Positions 1 to 5,626 are shown, numbered from the stretch's first letter. The stretch is DNA of 5,676 bases from Acidobacteriaceae bacterium (GCA_025462785.1 JAOAPG010000219.1:1-5676); one strand, 5' to 3'. Numbers and translations are program-made. The notes: generated by a model not told the origin, from the sequence alone.

Positions 1-656
1 CAGGCGACAATATTTATAACGGGGCAGACGACAACGCCACGGGTTGCGGCATACTGTTGGAACTTGCGAGAGTTTTCGCTAAGGCCGCGCAAAAGCCTCG
101 GCGGTCGATTTTGTTCGCTTCCGTCACCGCTGAGGAACAGGGGCTGCTGGGTTCGGAATTCTTGGGCAAGCACCCGTCGATTCCGCCAAGCAAGATCACG
201 CTGGATCTAAATTACGACGACATTCCGCCCCTCGGTTCGCCGCAGGAAGTGGAAGTGTCGGGAGCGGAGCGCACAACGTTTTATCCCACGGTGGAATCGC
301 TGGCGAAAGATTTCCGGCTAAAGATTCGTCCGGATGCGCAACCGGAGGCTGGACACTATTATCGCTCGGACCACTTCAGCCTGGCGCGTGTCGGCATTCC
401 ATCGTTCTCGATCAATGAAGGCATGAAATACAAAGGCCACGATGAAGCCTGGGGATTGCAGCAGGCGGAGGAATATACGTCGAAGCACTATCATCAGCCG
501 AGCGATGAGTATCATGCGGACTCGGATTTTACGGGCGATGTGGTCATGGCGCGTTTCGGATTTGCGCTGGGATGGGAAGCGGCAACGCAGCCGAAAATGG
601 TGGGATGGGAAAAGGGAGACGAGTTCGAGGCAGCAAGGGTGAAGAGTAGAGATTAG
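1..656 (+). CDS. M28-family zinc metallopeptidase, 3' part
   Basis: This is the C-terminal part of a di-zinc aminopeptidase-like protein of family M28. The gene enters from the left edge with its frame starting at base 3, which leaves 217 visible residues. Numbering from base 3, GADDNATG (7-14) carries the bridging metal Asp (D10). TAEEQG carries the general-base Glu and a metal Glu (E44, E45). NYD near residue 72 matches the N-x-D metal ligand, and YHQPSDEY supplies the C-terminal His ligand (H164). The YYRSDHFSLARVGIP segment is also typical of the family. The first His ligand and any signal peptide would lie upstream of the window. Substrate and localisation cannot be told; many relatives are secreted or periplasmic. 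The family assignment is secure but the exact specificity is unknown. It ends with TAG and converges on scoB across a 72-base gap. Confidence 0.93.
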   Translation, partial: GDNIYNGADDNATGCGILLELARVFAKAAQKPRRSILFASVTAEEQGLLGSEFLGKHPSIPPSKITLDLNYDDIPPLGSPQEVEVSGAERTTFYPTVESLAKDFRLKIRPDAQPEAGHYYRSDHFSLARVGIPSFSINEGMKYKGHDEAWGLQQAEEYTSKHYHQPSDEYHADSDFTGDVVMARFGFALGWEAATQPKMVGWEKGDEFEAARVKSRD

Positions 657-671
657 ATTCAGAAGTAGGGG

Positions 672-723
672 TCCTTCGACTAGTATGATCCGCACGAAAG
701 CGCAGATCACACGTCGCTCAGGA
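672..723 (-). repeat. Long imperfect hairpin in the convergent gap
   Basis: Read as minus-strand RNA, this forms a 13-bp stem (GTGTGATCTGCGC with GTGCGGATCATAC, 10 Watson-Crick and 3 G-U pairs) around a UUUC loop. The stem is extended by CGAC/GTCG and, beyond a small internal loop, TCCT/AGGA. On the plus strand the three wobble positions become A-C mismatches, with a GAAA loop. The outer bases (TCCTTCGAC and CGCTCAGGATGAC) resemble a repeat I recall from many Acidobacteriota gaps; that recollection is unchecked. The hairpin starts a few bases past the scoB stop and may stabilise or end that transcript. No U-tract follows on either strand, so a classical intrinsic terminator is not supported. 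Confidence 0.6.
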
Positions 724-728
724 TGACA

Positions 729-1403
729 TTATCTATCCATGGTCTTCAGAGTGGGACTCAAGATCAGCTTGGGCTCGGTAACGTTTTGTATTTCCTCCGG
801 CGTTAGTCCCGGCGCTATCTCTTCCAGCACTAATCCAGCTGCTGTCACCTGAATCACCGCCATTTCGGTGACGACCGTGTTTACCACTTTCACTCCGGTT
901 AATGGCAGCGTGCACTTCTTCAGAATCTTAGGCTGAAGATCGCGGGTAGTGTGTTCCATCGCCACGATTACTCGTCGCGCGCCGGCGACTAAATCCATAG
1001 CACCGCCCATACCTTTAACCATCTTTCCGGGGATCATCCAGTTGGCGATGCTGCCTTGTTCATCGACTTCCATTGCACCGAGCACGCTTAAATCGATGTG
1101 GCCGCCGCGAATCATGGCGAAAGAGTCTGCACTGGAGAAGTAGGAAGTTCCCGCCATTTCGCTAATAGTTTCCTTGCCGGCGTTGATGAGATCTGCGTCT
1201 TCCTGGCCTTCAATCGGATAGGGGCCGATGCCCAGCATTCCATTTTCGGATTGAAGGATTACGTCCATGCCGGCGGGAACATAATTGGCGACAAGCGTGG
1301 GCATTCCGATGCCGAGATTCACGTAGTATCCATCGCGCAGTTCCTGGGCGATGCGCTTGATTATGCGTTCGCGCTTGTCGGTGTCTTTGGCGGGTTTGGG
1401 CAT
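729..1403 (-). CDS. scoB: 3-oxoacid CoA-transferase, subunit B
   Basis: This is the beta subunit of a succinyl-CoA:3-oxoacid (acetoacetate) CoA-transferase, which moves CoA between succinyl-CoA and a 3-keto acid through a glutamyl-CoA intermediate. The motif NLGIGMPTLV is followed by SENGMLG, whose Glu (residue 53 from this start) is the expected catalytic nucleophile. The stretches GGHIDLSVLGAMEVDE and IPGKMVKGMGGAMDLV are diagnostic of the family. The chosen ATG gives 224 residues, close to the usual 215-220. An ATG at 1412 and a TTG at 1469 are also in frame, but the extra N-terminus (19 residues from 1469 to 1412) is encoded by an intergenic repeat and matches nothing in the family. No start has a clear Shine-Dalgarno sequence. 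The gene follows scoA, its partner subunit. Related PcaJ/AtoA-type specificities cannot be excluded. Confidence 0.93.
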   Translation of the reverse strand: MPKPAKDTDKRERIIKRIAQELRDGYYVNLGIGMPTLVANYVPAGMDVILQSENGMLGIGPYPIEGQEDADLINAGKETISEMAGTSYFSSADSFAMIRGGHIDLSVLGAMEVDEQGSIANWMIPGKMVKGMGGAMDLVAGARRVIVAMEHTTRDLQPKILKKCTLPLTGVKVVNTVVTEMAVIQVTAAGLVLEEIAPGLTPEEIQNVTEPKLILSPTLKTMDR

Positions 1404-1405
1404 GA

Positions 1406-1488
1406 TAGTCATTGGTCGTGCGTCGTTGGTCGTTCGCAGGGCAGAGGAGTGCCAATAAGAAATAGCCAACGACTATCGGCCAACGACT
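1406..1488. repeat. NNGTCRT heptad repeat with inverted arms, scoA/scoB junction
   Basis: Four consecutive 7-base units fitting NNGTCRT run from 1406 to 1433 (for example TGGTCGT and GCGTCGT). About 35 bases later, units AACGACT, ATCGGCC and AACGACT (1468-1488) form an inverted counterpart, so the element can fold back on itself. The right arm encodes the last four residues and stop of scoA. The left arm contains the in-frame ATG at 1412 and ends just before the likely scoB ATG at 1403. The same heptad family recurs at 4751-4778. The phased 7-base spacing is seen directly; any role is inference. Confidence 0.8.
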
Positions 1489-2177
1489 GCTCTCACTGTT
1501 CTTTTCTCGATTCTTCTCTCGTACAGCTCGCCCTGGAAAATTCTTTTTACGTAAATGCTCGGCGTGTGGACCATTTCGGGGTCGAGTTCTCCGACTTCGA
1601 CTAGGTGCTCGACTTCCGCGATTGTAATTTTGGCGGCTGTAGCCATCATGGGATTAAAGTTGCGCGCAGTTTTGCGGTAGACAAGATTGCCCATCCTGTC
1701 GCCCCTCCACGCTTTAACGAAGGCGAAGTCCGCTTTAAGCGCATGTTCCATGACGTAGGGCCGGCCTTCGAATTCGCGCGTCTCTTTATTCTCGGCGACG
1801 ATTGTGCCTACACCGGTGGGCGTGAAGAATGCCGGGATGCCCGCTCCTCCGGCGCGAATGCGCTCTGAAAACGTTCCTTGCGGAATGAGGTCAAGATGAA
1901 TTTTCTTTTCGAGAACCATTTGCTCAAGCAACTTGTTTTCGCCGACGTAGGTTCCGATGTGAGAGACAATTTGGCCAGCAGCTAGTAGCAGTCCCATGCC
2001 CAGGCCGTCGACACCAACGTTGTTGCTGATGGTCTTTAGATTTTTTGTGCCTTTGCGCACCAGGGCGCGAATCAAGTTCTCCGGAATGCCGCAGAGGCCG
2101 AAGCCGCCGACCATGAGAGTGGCGCCGTCGAAGAGATCGCGGATGGCTTCGTCGGCATTAGCAACAGCTTTATTCAT
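1473..2177 (-). CDS. scoA: 3-oxoacid CoA-transferase, subunit A
   Basis: This is the alpha subunit of the heteromeric succinyl-CoA:3-oxoacid CoA-transferase, which works with the downstream ScoB in using or making acetoacetate and related keto acids. It has 234 residues, a normal length. Visible family blocks are GGFGLCGIPE (24-33), ISNNVG (50-55), PQGTFSERIRAGGAGIPAFF (99-118), and EVGELDPEMVHTPSIYV (194-210). The start MNKAVANADEAI matches the usual N-terminus. No good Shine-Dalgarno sequence precedes it. The normal family end is near the KRTVR segment, and the final VVGR plus stop is encoded by an intergenic heptad repeat. A TTG lies 3 bases after the stop in the scoB frame, but the scoB start is more likely 60-70 bases further on. 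3-oxoadipate CoA-transferase (PcaI) is a less likely alternative. Confidence 0.95.
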   Translation of the reverse strand: MNKAVANADEAIRDLFDGATLMVGGFGLCGIPENLIRALVRKGTKNLKTISNNVGVDGLGMGLLLAAGQIVSHIGTYVGENKLLEQMVLEKKIHLDLIPQGTFSERIRAGGAGIPAFFTPTGVGTIVAENKETREFEGRPYVMEHALKADFAFVKAWRGDRMGNLVYRKTARNFNPMMATAAKITIAEVEHLVEVGELDPEMVHTPSIYVKRIFQGELYERRIEKRTVRAVVGR

Positions 2178-2196
2178 GGCGAAGTGATTTTAACTG

Positions 2197-2323
2197 AAAT
2201 TGACCACCGGGGACACAGAGAACACAGGGGATTTGCTAACGTACATGGCGTTGCTTACGGCTTAATTGAAGAAGCATTGTCTAACGTTTTTTCCGTGCGC
2301 CTCTGTGCCTCTTTGGTGAATTT
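2197..2323. repeat. CACAGAG-type inverted repeat, copy A (tyrA/scoA gap)
   Basis: The two arms are 2197-2230 and 2291-2323, separated by about 60 bases. AAATT (2197-2201) pairs with AATTT (2319-2323), CACC (2205-2208) with GGTG (2315-2318), and CACAGAG (2214-2220) with CTCTGTG (2301-2307); the rest is imperfect. The right arm lies inside the 3' end of tyrA and encodes roughly its last 12-15 residues. The left arm lies upstream of scoA. CTAACGT occurs twice, at 2236 and 2281, the second copy overlapping the tyrA stop. The same family recurs at 3186-3324. A role in mRNA stability or processing is possible but not shown. Confidence 0.75.
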
Positions 2324-3183
2324 GTTTCTGACGAGATCTTTCTTAGGTGATGTGCACGATCGAATTCAAGGGCGAGTTCTTTGCTGTCCAGATTTTCTCG
2401 AATGTGAGCCAGCCTTTGTTCGAGCTTCCACAAAGCATCTTGCAGGGGCTTCTTGTTAGTGATGGCAATGTCTCGCCACATCGAATATGGACTCGCTGAG
2501 ATGCGAGTCATTTCGCGCAGCGCGCGTCCTCCGGCTTCGAGTAGGGGCGCATCTTCTCCGTATTCATCTACTAACGCTGCGGCGAGTGCGGTTGAGATCA
2601 TCTGCGGCAGATGGCTGATCCAGGCGCAAAGCTGATCGTGCTCTCCGGCATCGATGCTGGCTATGCGCGCTCCGATCTTTTCGACCCACTGAAGAAATTC
2701 GCCGCATTGTCCATTGAAAATCTCCTGGCCCGGAGATGGTGTCAGGAACCATGCCGCTCCTTGAAACAGCTCGGCGTCGGCAAACTCGACGCCTGCTTGC
2801 TCTTTTCCGGCCATGGGATGTCCCGCGAGAAAGCGGTTGGTCACGTTTTTGCTGAAGACGGTTTTTGCTCGCTTGAGGACTTCAGATTTAGTGCTGCCGA
2901 CGTCCGTTAGCAAAGTCTTTGGCGCTAGAGCCGGGCCGAGACGCTCGATGAGTTCGATCACCGCGCCGACTGGAGTCGCAAGAACGACTACCTGACTTCC
3001 GCGGCATGCGTCGGCGGGATTCGTACGCCCTTCATCGACAGCGCCCTTGTGTTGTGCGCGTTCAAGAACCGGAGCGCGATCGCAGCCTATGATGCGGCCG
3101 GTAAAGCCATGCTTCTTTAACGCGAGACCAAGCGATCCGCCGATGAGTCCGGTGCCGATGATGGTGATCTGGCGGATAGGCAT
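2281..3183 (-). CDS. tyrA: Prephenate dehydrogenase
   Basis: TyrA oxidatively decarboxylates prephenate to 4-hydroxyphenylpyruvate, the precursor of tyrosine. The 300-residue protein opens with a Rossmann motif, GTGLIGGSLG (10-19). Asp35 at the end of the second strand favours NAD over NADP. DVGSTK (94-99), AGHPMAGKE (120-128, with the likely catalytic His122), HDQLCAWISHLP (182-193) and MTRISASPYSMWRDI (225-239) are the conserved catalytic and substrate-binding blocks. No ACT or chorismate mutase domain is attached, so it is monofunctional; the mutase is encoded separately two genes upstream. The basic tail after about residue 285 is encoded by an intergenic repeat arm and is probably not conserved. 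The start is set by the Rossmann motif and a GGTGA sequence just upstream. Arogenate dehydrogenase activity cannot be excluded. Confidence 0.95.
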   Translation of the reverse strand: MPIRQITIIGTGLIGGSLGLALKKHGFTGRIIGCDRAPVLERAQHKGAVDEGRTNPADACRGSQVVVLATPVGAVIELIERLGPALAPKTLLTDVGSTKSEVLKRAKTVFSKNVTNRFLAGHPMAGKEQAGVEFADAELFQGAAWFLTPSPGQEIFNGQCGEFLQWVEKIGARIASIDAGEHDQLCAWISHLPQMISTALAAALVDEYGEDAPLLEAGGRALREMTRISASPYSMWRDIAITNKKPLQDALWKLEQRLAHIRENLDSKELALEFDRAHHLRKISSETNSPKRHRGARKKR

Positions 3184-3185
3184 TT

Positions 3186-3324
3186 TTCACCACAGAGGCA
3201 CAGAGACACAGAGAAAGGCGAATGGTTGAATCATAGGTTAAGCAATCTTGTTTCCCGCCCTTCGGACCACACTTGATTCATCGATCGAGGTGTTTTCTCG
3301 GTACCTCAGTGGCTCCGTGGTGAA
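3186..3324. repeat. CACAGAG-type inverted repeat, copy B (DAHP synthase/tyrA gap)
   Basis: The arms 3186-3216 and 3293-3324 match in inverted orientation at about 25 of 31 positions by hand alignment, including a perfect TTCACCAC/GTGGTGAA outer end. The left arm is an 8-base tandem repeat: CACAGAG followed by one purine, three times. A second nested pair, TGAATCA (3227-3233) and TGATTCA (3274-3280), lies in the 76-base spacer. The element fills the gap almost completely, beginning five bases after the DAHP synthase stop and ending three bases before the tyrA ATG. It is the same family as 2197-2323. From memory, this repeat type is scattered through many bacterial genomes and often creates spurious ORFs with HRGTETQR-like peptides. 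Confidence 0.85.
3187..3191 (-). promoter_or_regulatory. tyrA Shine-Dalgarno sequence inside a repeat arm
   Basis: On the minus strand GGTGA sits three bases before the tyrA ATG and matches the GGUGA part of the 16S anti-Shine-Dalgarno complement. It lies within the terminal bases of the CACAGAG-type repeat (3186-3216), so the repeat supplies the ribosome binding site. The opposite arm contains TCACC (minus strand), which can pair with it. Among the minus-strand starts here, it is the only one with a recognisable site this close. Confidence 0.5.
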
Positions 3325-3328
3325 TCGT

Positions 3329-4348
3329 TCAAGCGATTTTTCGGCCTACCGCTGGCGCGATCATCCTGAGCTCGTCCATTAATTTCGCGAACTGCTCAGG
3401 ATAGAGTGACTGTGCGCCATCGGAGAATGCTTTGTCCGGATCGTGGTGCACTTCCATCAAGAGCACATCCGCTCCGGCCGCAACGGATGCACGCGCCATG
3501 GGCGGAACTTTGTCGCGCAGTCCGGTGCCATGGGATGGATCTGACGCCATCGGCAGGTGCGAGAGCTTGTGAACGACCGGGATGGCGCAGACATCGAGCG
3601 TGTTGCGCGTATAAGTCTCGAATGTGCGAATGCCGCGCTCACAGAGAATTACGTCGTAGTTTCCCCCGGCCATAATGTACTCAGCCGAGAGCAGCAGCTC
3701 TTCGATTGTGGCCGCGATGCCGCGCTTCAGCAGCACCGGCTTCTTCTCTTTTCCGAGTTCACGCAGCAGATTGAAGTTCTGCATGTTGCGCGCGCCTACT
3801 TGGAAAATATCAATGTAGGGCAGCATAAGGCTGATCTGCGAAATTTCCATCACTTCGCTGATCACCAGCAGGTTGAAGCGGTCTCCCGCCTCGCGTAATA
3901 GTTTTAGTCCTTCGAGGCCCATCCCTTGAAAAGAGTAGGGAGAACTGCGCGGTTTGAACGCGCCTCCGCGAAGCGCGCGTGCTCCGGCTTTCGATATTTG
4001 CTCAGCAATAGTAAAAAGCTGATCACGAGATTCCACCGAACACGGGCCTGCCATTACGACAACATCATTGCCGCCGACCTTGATGCCATTGGCAAATTCG
4101 ATGACGGTGCCTTCAGGGCGGAAGCTGCGGCCGGCAAGTTTATAGGGCGAGCTGATGCGATGGACGCGTTCGACGCCCGAGAGCACTTCAAGATTTCGCG
4201 TATCGAAATCGGTGCGCGCACCGACGGCGGCGAGAATAGTCTGGCGCTCGCCGGTAGTGCGATGTACGGAGAAACCCATCCTGACCAGATGCTCAACAAC
4301 ATCCTGGATCTGCTGGTCGGTGGCCGAATCCTGCATTGCAACGATCAT
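3329..4348 (-). CDS. aroF: 3-deoxy-7-phosphoheptulonate (DAHP) synthase, type I-beta
   Basis: This enzyme condenses phosphoenolpyruvate with erythrose 4-phosphate, the first step of the shikimate pathway. It has 339 residues, almost the same as the Thermotoga maritima enzyme (338). Residues 1 to about 65 form the small ferredoxin-like regulatory domain, which in the Thermotoga enzyme mediates inhibition by tyrosine and phenylalanine. The TIM-barrel follows. All four expected metal ligands are present: Cys103 in AGPCSVES, His273 in DPSHGTG, Glu299 in MEVHHD, and Asp310 in AFSDG. GGAFKPRSSPYSFQG (128-142) carries the substrate-binding Lys and Arg. The start MIVAMQDSAT parallels the known N-terminus of the family, so this ATG is preferred over Met5. 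No strong Shine-Dalgarno sequence is seen. The chorismate mutase gene lies directly upstream, unfused. Confidence 0.96.
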   Translation of the reverse strand: MIVAMQDSATDQQIQDVVEHLVRMGFSVHRTTGERQTILAAVGARTDFDTRNLEVLSGVERVHRISSPYKLAGRSFRPEGTVIEFANGIKVGGNDVVVMAGPCSVESRDQLFTIAEQISKAGARALRGGAFKPRSSPYSFQGMGLEGLKLLREAGDRFNLLVISEVMEISQISLMLPYIDIFQVGARNMQNFNLLRELGKEKKPVLLKRGIAATIEELLLSAEYIMAGGNYDVILCERGIRTFETYTRNTLDVCAIPVVHKLSHLPMASDPSHGTGLRDKVPPMARASVAAGADVLLMEVHHDPDKAFSDGAQSLYPEQFAKLMDELRMIAPAVGRKIA

Positions 4349-4351
4349 AAA

Positions 4352-4386
4352 TAGCTATTAGCCCTCAGCCCCTAGCTTTCAGCTAT
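4352..4386. repeat. YAGCYNY heptad tandem repeat, chorismate mutase/DAHP synthase gap
   Basis: Five consecutive 7-base units fit YAGCYNY on the plus strand (the first is TAGCTAT, the fourth TAGCTTT), with AGC at the same phase in every unit. The array begins four bases upstream of the DAHP synthase ATG. TAGCTTTCAGCTA can also form a small hairpin. The rest of this 72-base gap (4387-4420) shows nothing recognisable. The array has the same period as the NNGTCRT family but a different core. Confidence 0.75.
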
Positions 4387-4420
4387 GCCTGTGAACGACT
4401 TCCAGTTCGCAGCCGCAAGC

Positions 4421-4744
4421 TCAATCATTCACTTCGGAATCTATTTCGGTCACTCCGTCCGTCAGCGCTGCTTCTTGCGGAGCTATTTCTTCCTGCTGGA
4501 TCTGGCGCATGACGTCCATGATTCGCTCGTAGATTCGCAGCAGGTCGCGATTCGGAAGCGGCCCGTGGTTCACGCTCATTGCGTTGGCGAAAACAGCTTG
4601 TTCGCGGTCCGGTTCGTAAATTGGCATGCCAGCCGTCCGCTTTAATTTGCCAATTTCGTGTGCGGCCTGCGCTCGTTGGCTGAGCAACTCCACCAACTTG
4701 CGGTCAATTTCGTCGATTTGCTTACGCCAACCTGAAATGTCCAT
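4421..4744 (-). CDS. aroQ: Chorismate mutase, AroQ class, monofunctional
   Basis: This all-helical enzyme rearranges chorismate to prephenate, the substrate of TyrA encoded two genes downstream. It has 107 residues. By alignment with the E. coli P-protein mutase domain, the active-site residues Arg7, Arg24, Lys35, Glu44 (Asp in E. coli), Arg47, Glu48 and Gln83 are all present. Position 79, Ser84 in E. coli, is Met. The helix WRKQIDEIDRKLVELLSQR and the block PIYEPDREQAVF are typical of the class. No signal peptide or fused domain is seen, so it should be cytoplasmic. The last 20 or so residues are an acidic tail beyond the mutase fold. The ATG at 4744 has no clear Shine-Dalgarno sequence and is preceded by a heptad repeat. 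The symbol follows the AroQ fold class; pheA is an alternative name. Confidence 0.92.
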   Translation of the reverse strand: MDISGWRKQIDEIDRKLVELLSQRAQAAHEIGKLKRTAGMPIYEPDREQAVFANAMSVNHGPLPNRDLLRIYERIMDVMRQIQQEEIAPQEAALTDGVTEIDSEVND

Positions 4745-4750
4745 GGATAT

Positions 4751-4870
4751 TAGTCGTTGGTCGTGAGTCGCGTGTCGTTAGCAATACATATAGCAATGCA
4801 AGTATTTTCCGCGTTTGAAGCCAGTTTTCAAAGCAAGAGCTGAATGCGGAAAGGCAAACGACTAACGGCT
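4751..4870. repeat. NNGTCRT heptad array and nested inverted repeats, trpA/chorismate mutase gap
   Basis: Four phased units of the NNGTCRT family occupy 4751-4778 (TAGTCGT and TGGTCGT come first; the third ends in C). An inverted counterpart, AACGACTAACGGC, lies at 4857-4869, overlaps the trpA stop codon and encodes its last residues. Nested between them are TTTCCGC/GCGGAAA (4806-4812 with 4846-4852) and TTTGAA/TTCAAA (4814-4819 with 4827-4832), so the whole gap could fold as a branched hairpin. TAGCAAT is directly repeated at 4779 and 4791. The minus strand here also contains TGCTATATG, a weak extended -10-like sequence with no convincing -35, so a promoter for the downstream genes is only possible. 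Confidence 0.7.
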
Positions 4871-5626
4871 TGCTGCCAAAAGCTGCTTTATGAATTGTGC
4901 CACAGACTCTGCTTCTTTGCCTCCGTTCCGTTCAATAGTTTCGACAATTGCGCTGCCGACCACGGCTCCTTCGGCGAACTCGCCGACGGCTGCAAACTGT
5001 TGCGCAGTGGAGATTCCGAAACCTACGGCTACCGGAAGCCTTGTGTATTTACGAATTCGGCGAACGAGTTTCTGTGCGTCTTCGGGTAATTGCTGACGTG
5101 CGCCCGTCACGCCGGTGCGCGACACGGCGTAGACGAATCCAGTGGAGAATTTTGCGATCTGCTTTAGCCTTTCGTCGGTGCTGGTGGGCGCGGCTAGAAA
5201 AACGCTGGCGAGATTCCGCTTGTGCATCTGTTGAACGTACCCATCAGCCTCTTCGGTCGGGAGATCGGTGATGAGCGCGCCGTCAATGCCAGCATCTTCC
5301 GCAGCCGCAGTGAAATTCTCGATGCCCATGCGCATGATTGGGTTGAGATACGAAAAAACGATGAGTCCTGCTTGAGATTGTTTGCGCACTTCTTTTGCGA
5401 GCTTCAGAACATCTCGCAGCGTTGTACCATGCTTGAGCGCGCGCTCACTGGCGCGTTGAATGACCGCGCCGTCGGCAACCGGGTCGCTGAAGGGGACCCC
5501 GAGCTCAATCATGTCAGCACCCGCGTCGATTGCAGCCAAAATTATCTCGCGAGGGGTGGCGAGATCAGGATCGCCGCATGTGACGTAGGCGACGAGAGAA
5601 GGTTTTTTGGAGAAAGTCAGGGGCAT
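4862..5626 (-). CDS. trpA: Tryptophan synthase alpha subunit
   Basis: TrpA cleaves indole-3-glycerol phosphate to indole and glyceraldehyde 3-phosphate and passes indole to TrpB. The 254-residue TIM-barrel has both catalytic acids, Glu41 in IELGVPFSDP and Asp52 in VADG (E. coli Glu49 and Asp60). SYLNP (92-96), TDLP (120-123), and the phosphate-binding loops SRTGVTG (169-175), GFGIS (202-206) and GSAIV (224-228) are intact. The N-terminus before LVAYVTCGDPD is about eight residues shorter than in E. coli. The frame stays open to the right edge but has no ATG, GTG or TTG there, so the ATG at 5626 is the only ordinary start in view. Its usual partner trpB may lie just beyond the edge. The last codons come from a repeat arm. 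Confidence 0.96.
   Translation of the reverse strand: MPLTFSKKPSLVAYVTCGDPDLATPREIILAAIDAGADMIELGVPFSDPVADGAVIQRASERALKHGTTLRDVLKLAKEVRKQSQAGLIVFSYLNPIMRMGIENFTAAAEDAGIDGALITDLPTEEADGYVQQMHKRNLASVFLAAPTSTDERLKQIAKFSTGFVYAVSRTGVTGARQQLPEDAQKLVRRIRKYTRLPVAVGFGISTAQQFAAVGEFAEGAVVGSAIVETIERNGGKEAESVAQFIKQLLAASR

Larger units (their letters stand above)
729..5626 (-). other. Probable aromatic amino acid gene cluster with scoAB downstream
   Basis: Six genes in one direction, trpA, chorismate mutase, DAHP synthase, tyrA, scoA and scoB, are separated by gaps of 72-145 bases. The first four share one pathway, which argues for co-regulation. The gaps are wider than in a tight operon and each holds a repeat, so one transcript is plausible but not shown. 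scoAB may instead be expressed on its own. Confidence 0.5.

Noticed and set aside
318..710. 130-codon minus-strand ORF
   Set aside because: It is the shadow of the M28 peptidase and the convergent hairpin. The composition is arginine-rich, as expected for an out-of-frame reading.
657..728. Classical Rho-independent terminator
   Set aside because: A strong stem is present but no run of T follows it in either direction.
1406..1488. CRISPR array
   Set aside because: The units are 7 bases with no spacers of constant length, so this is a tandem/inverted repeat.
1098..1604. 168-codon plus-strand ORF
   Set aside because: It lies antisense across scoB, the repeat and the end of scoA, both of which are clear enzyme genes.
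2184..2459. Plus-strand ORF with a DHRGHREHRG start and VRLCASLVNLF segment
   Set aside because: It reads through both arms of the CACAGAG repeat and then the antisense of tyrA. Peptides of this kind are typical spurious products of that repeat.
3047..3229. Plus-strand ORF ending in HHRGTETQRKANG
   Set aside because: It is antisense to tyrA and finishes in the repeat arm, with no ribosome binding site or family resemblance.
3926..4354. 142-codon plus-strand ORF
   Set aside because: It lies wholly antisense to the DAHP synthase gene, whose active-site residues are all intact in the other strand.
4787..4830. Promoter for the chorismate mutase gene (TGCTATATG or TTGAAA with AAAATA)
   Set aside because: Only partial matches to -10 and -35 elements lie within a repeat-derived region, and housekeeping promoter consensus in this phylum is not certain from sequence alone.
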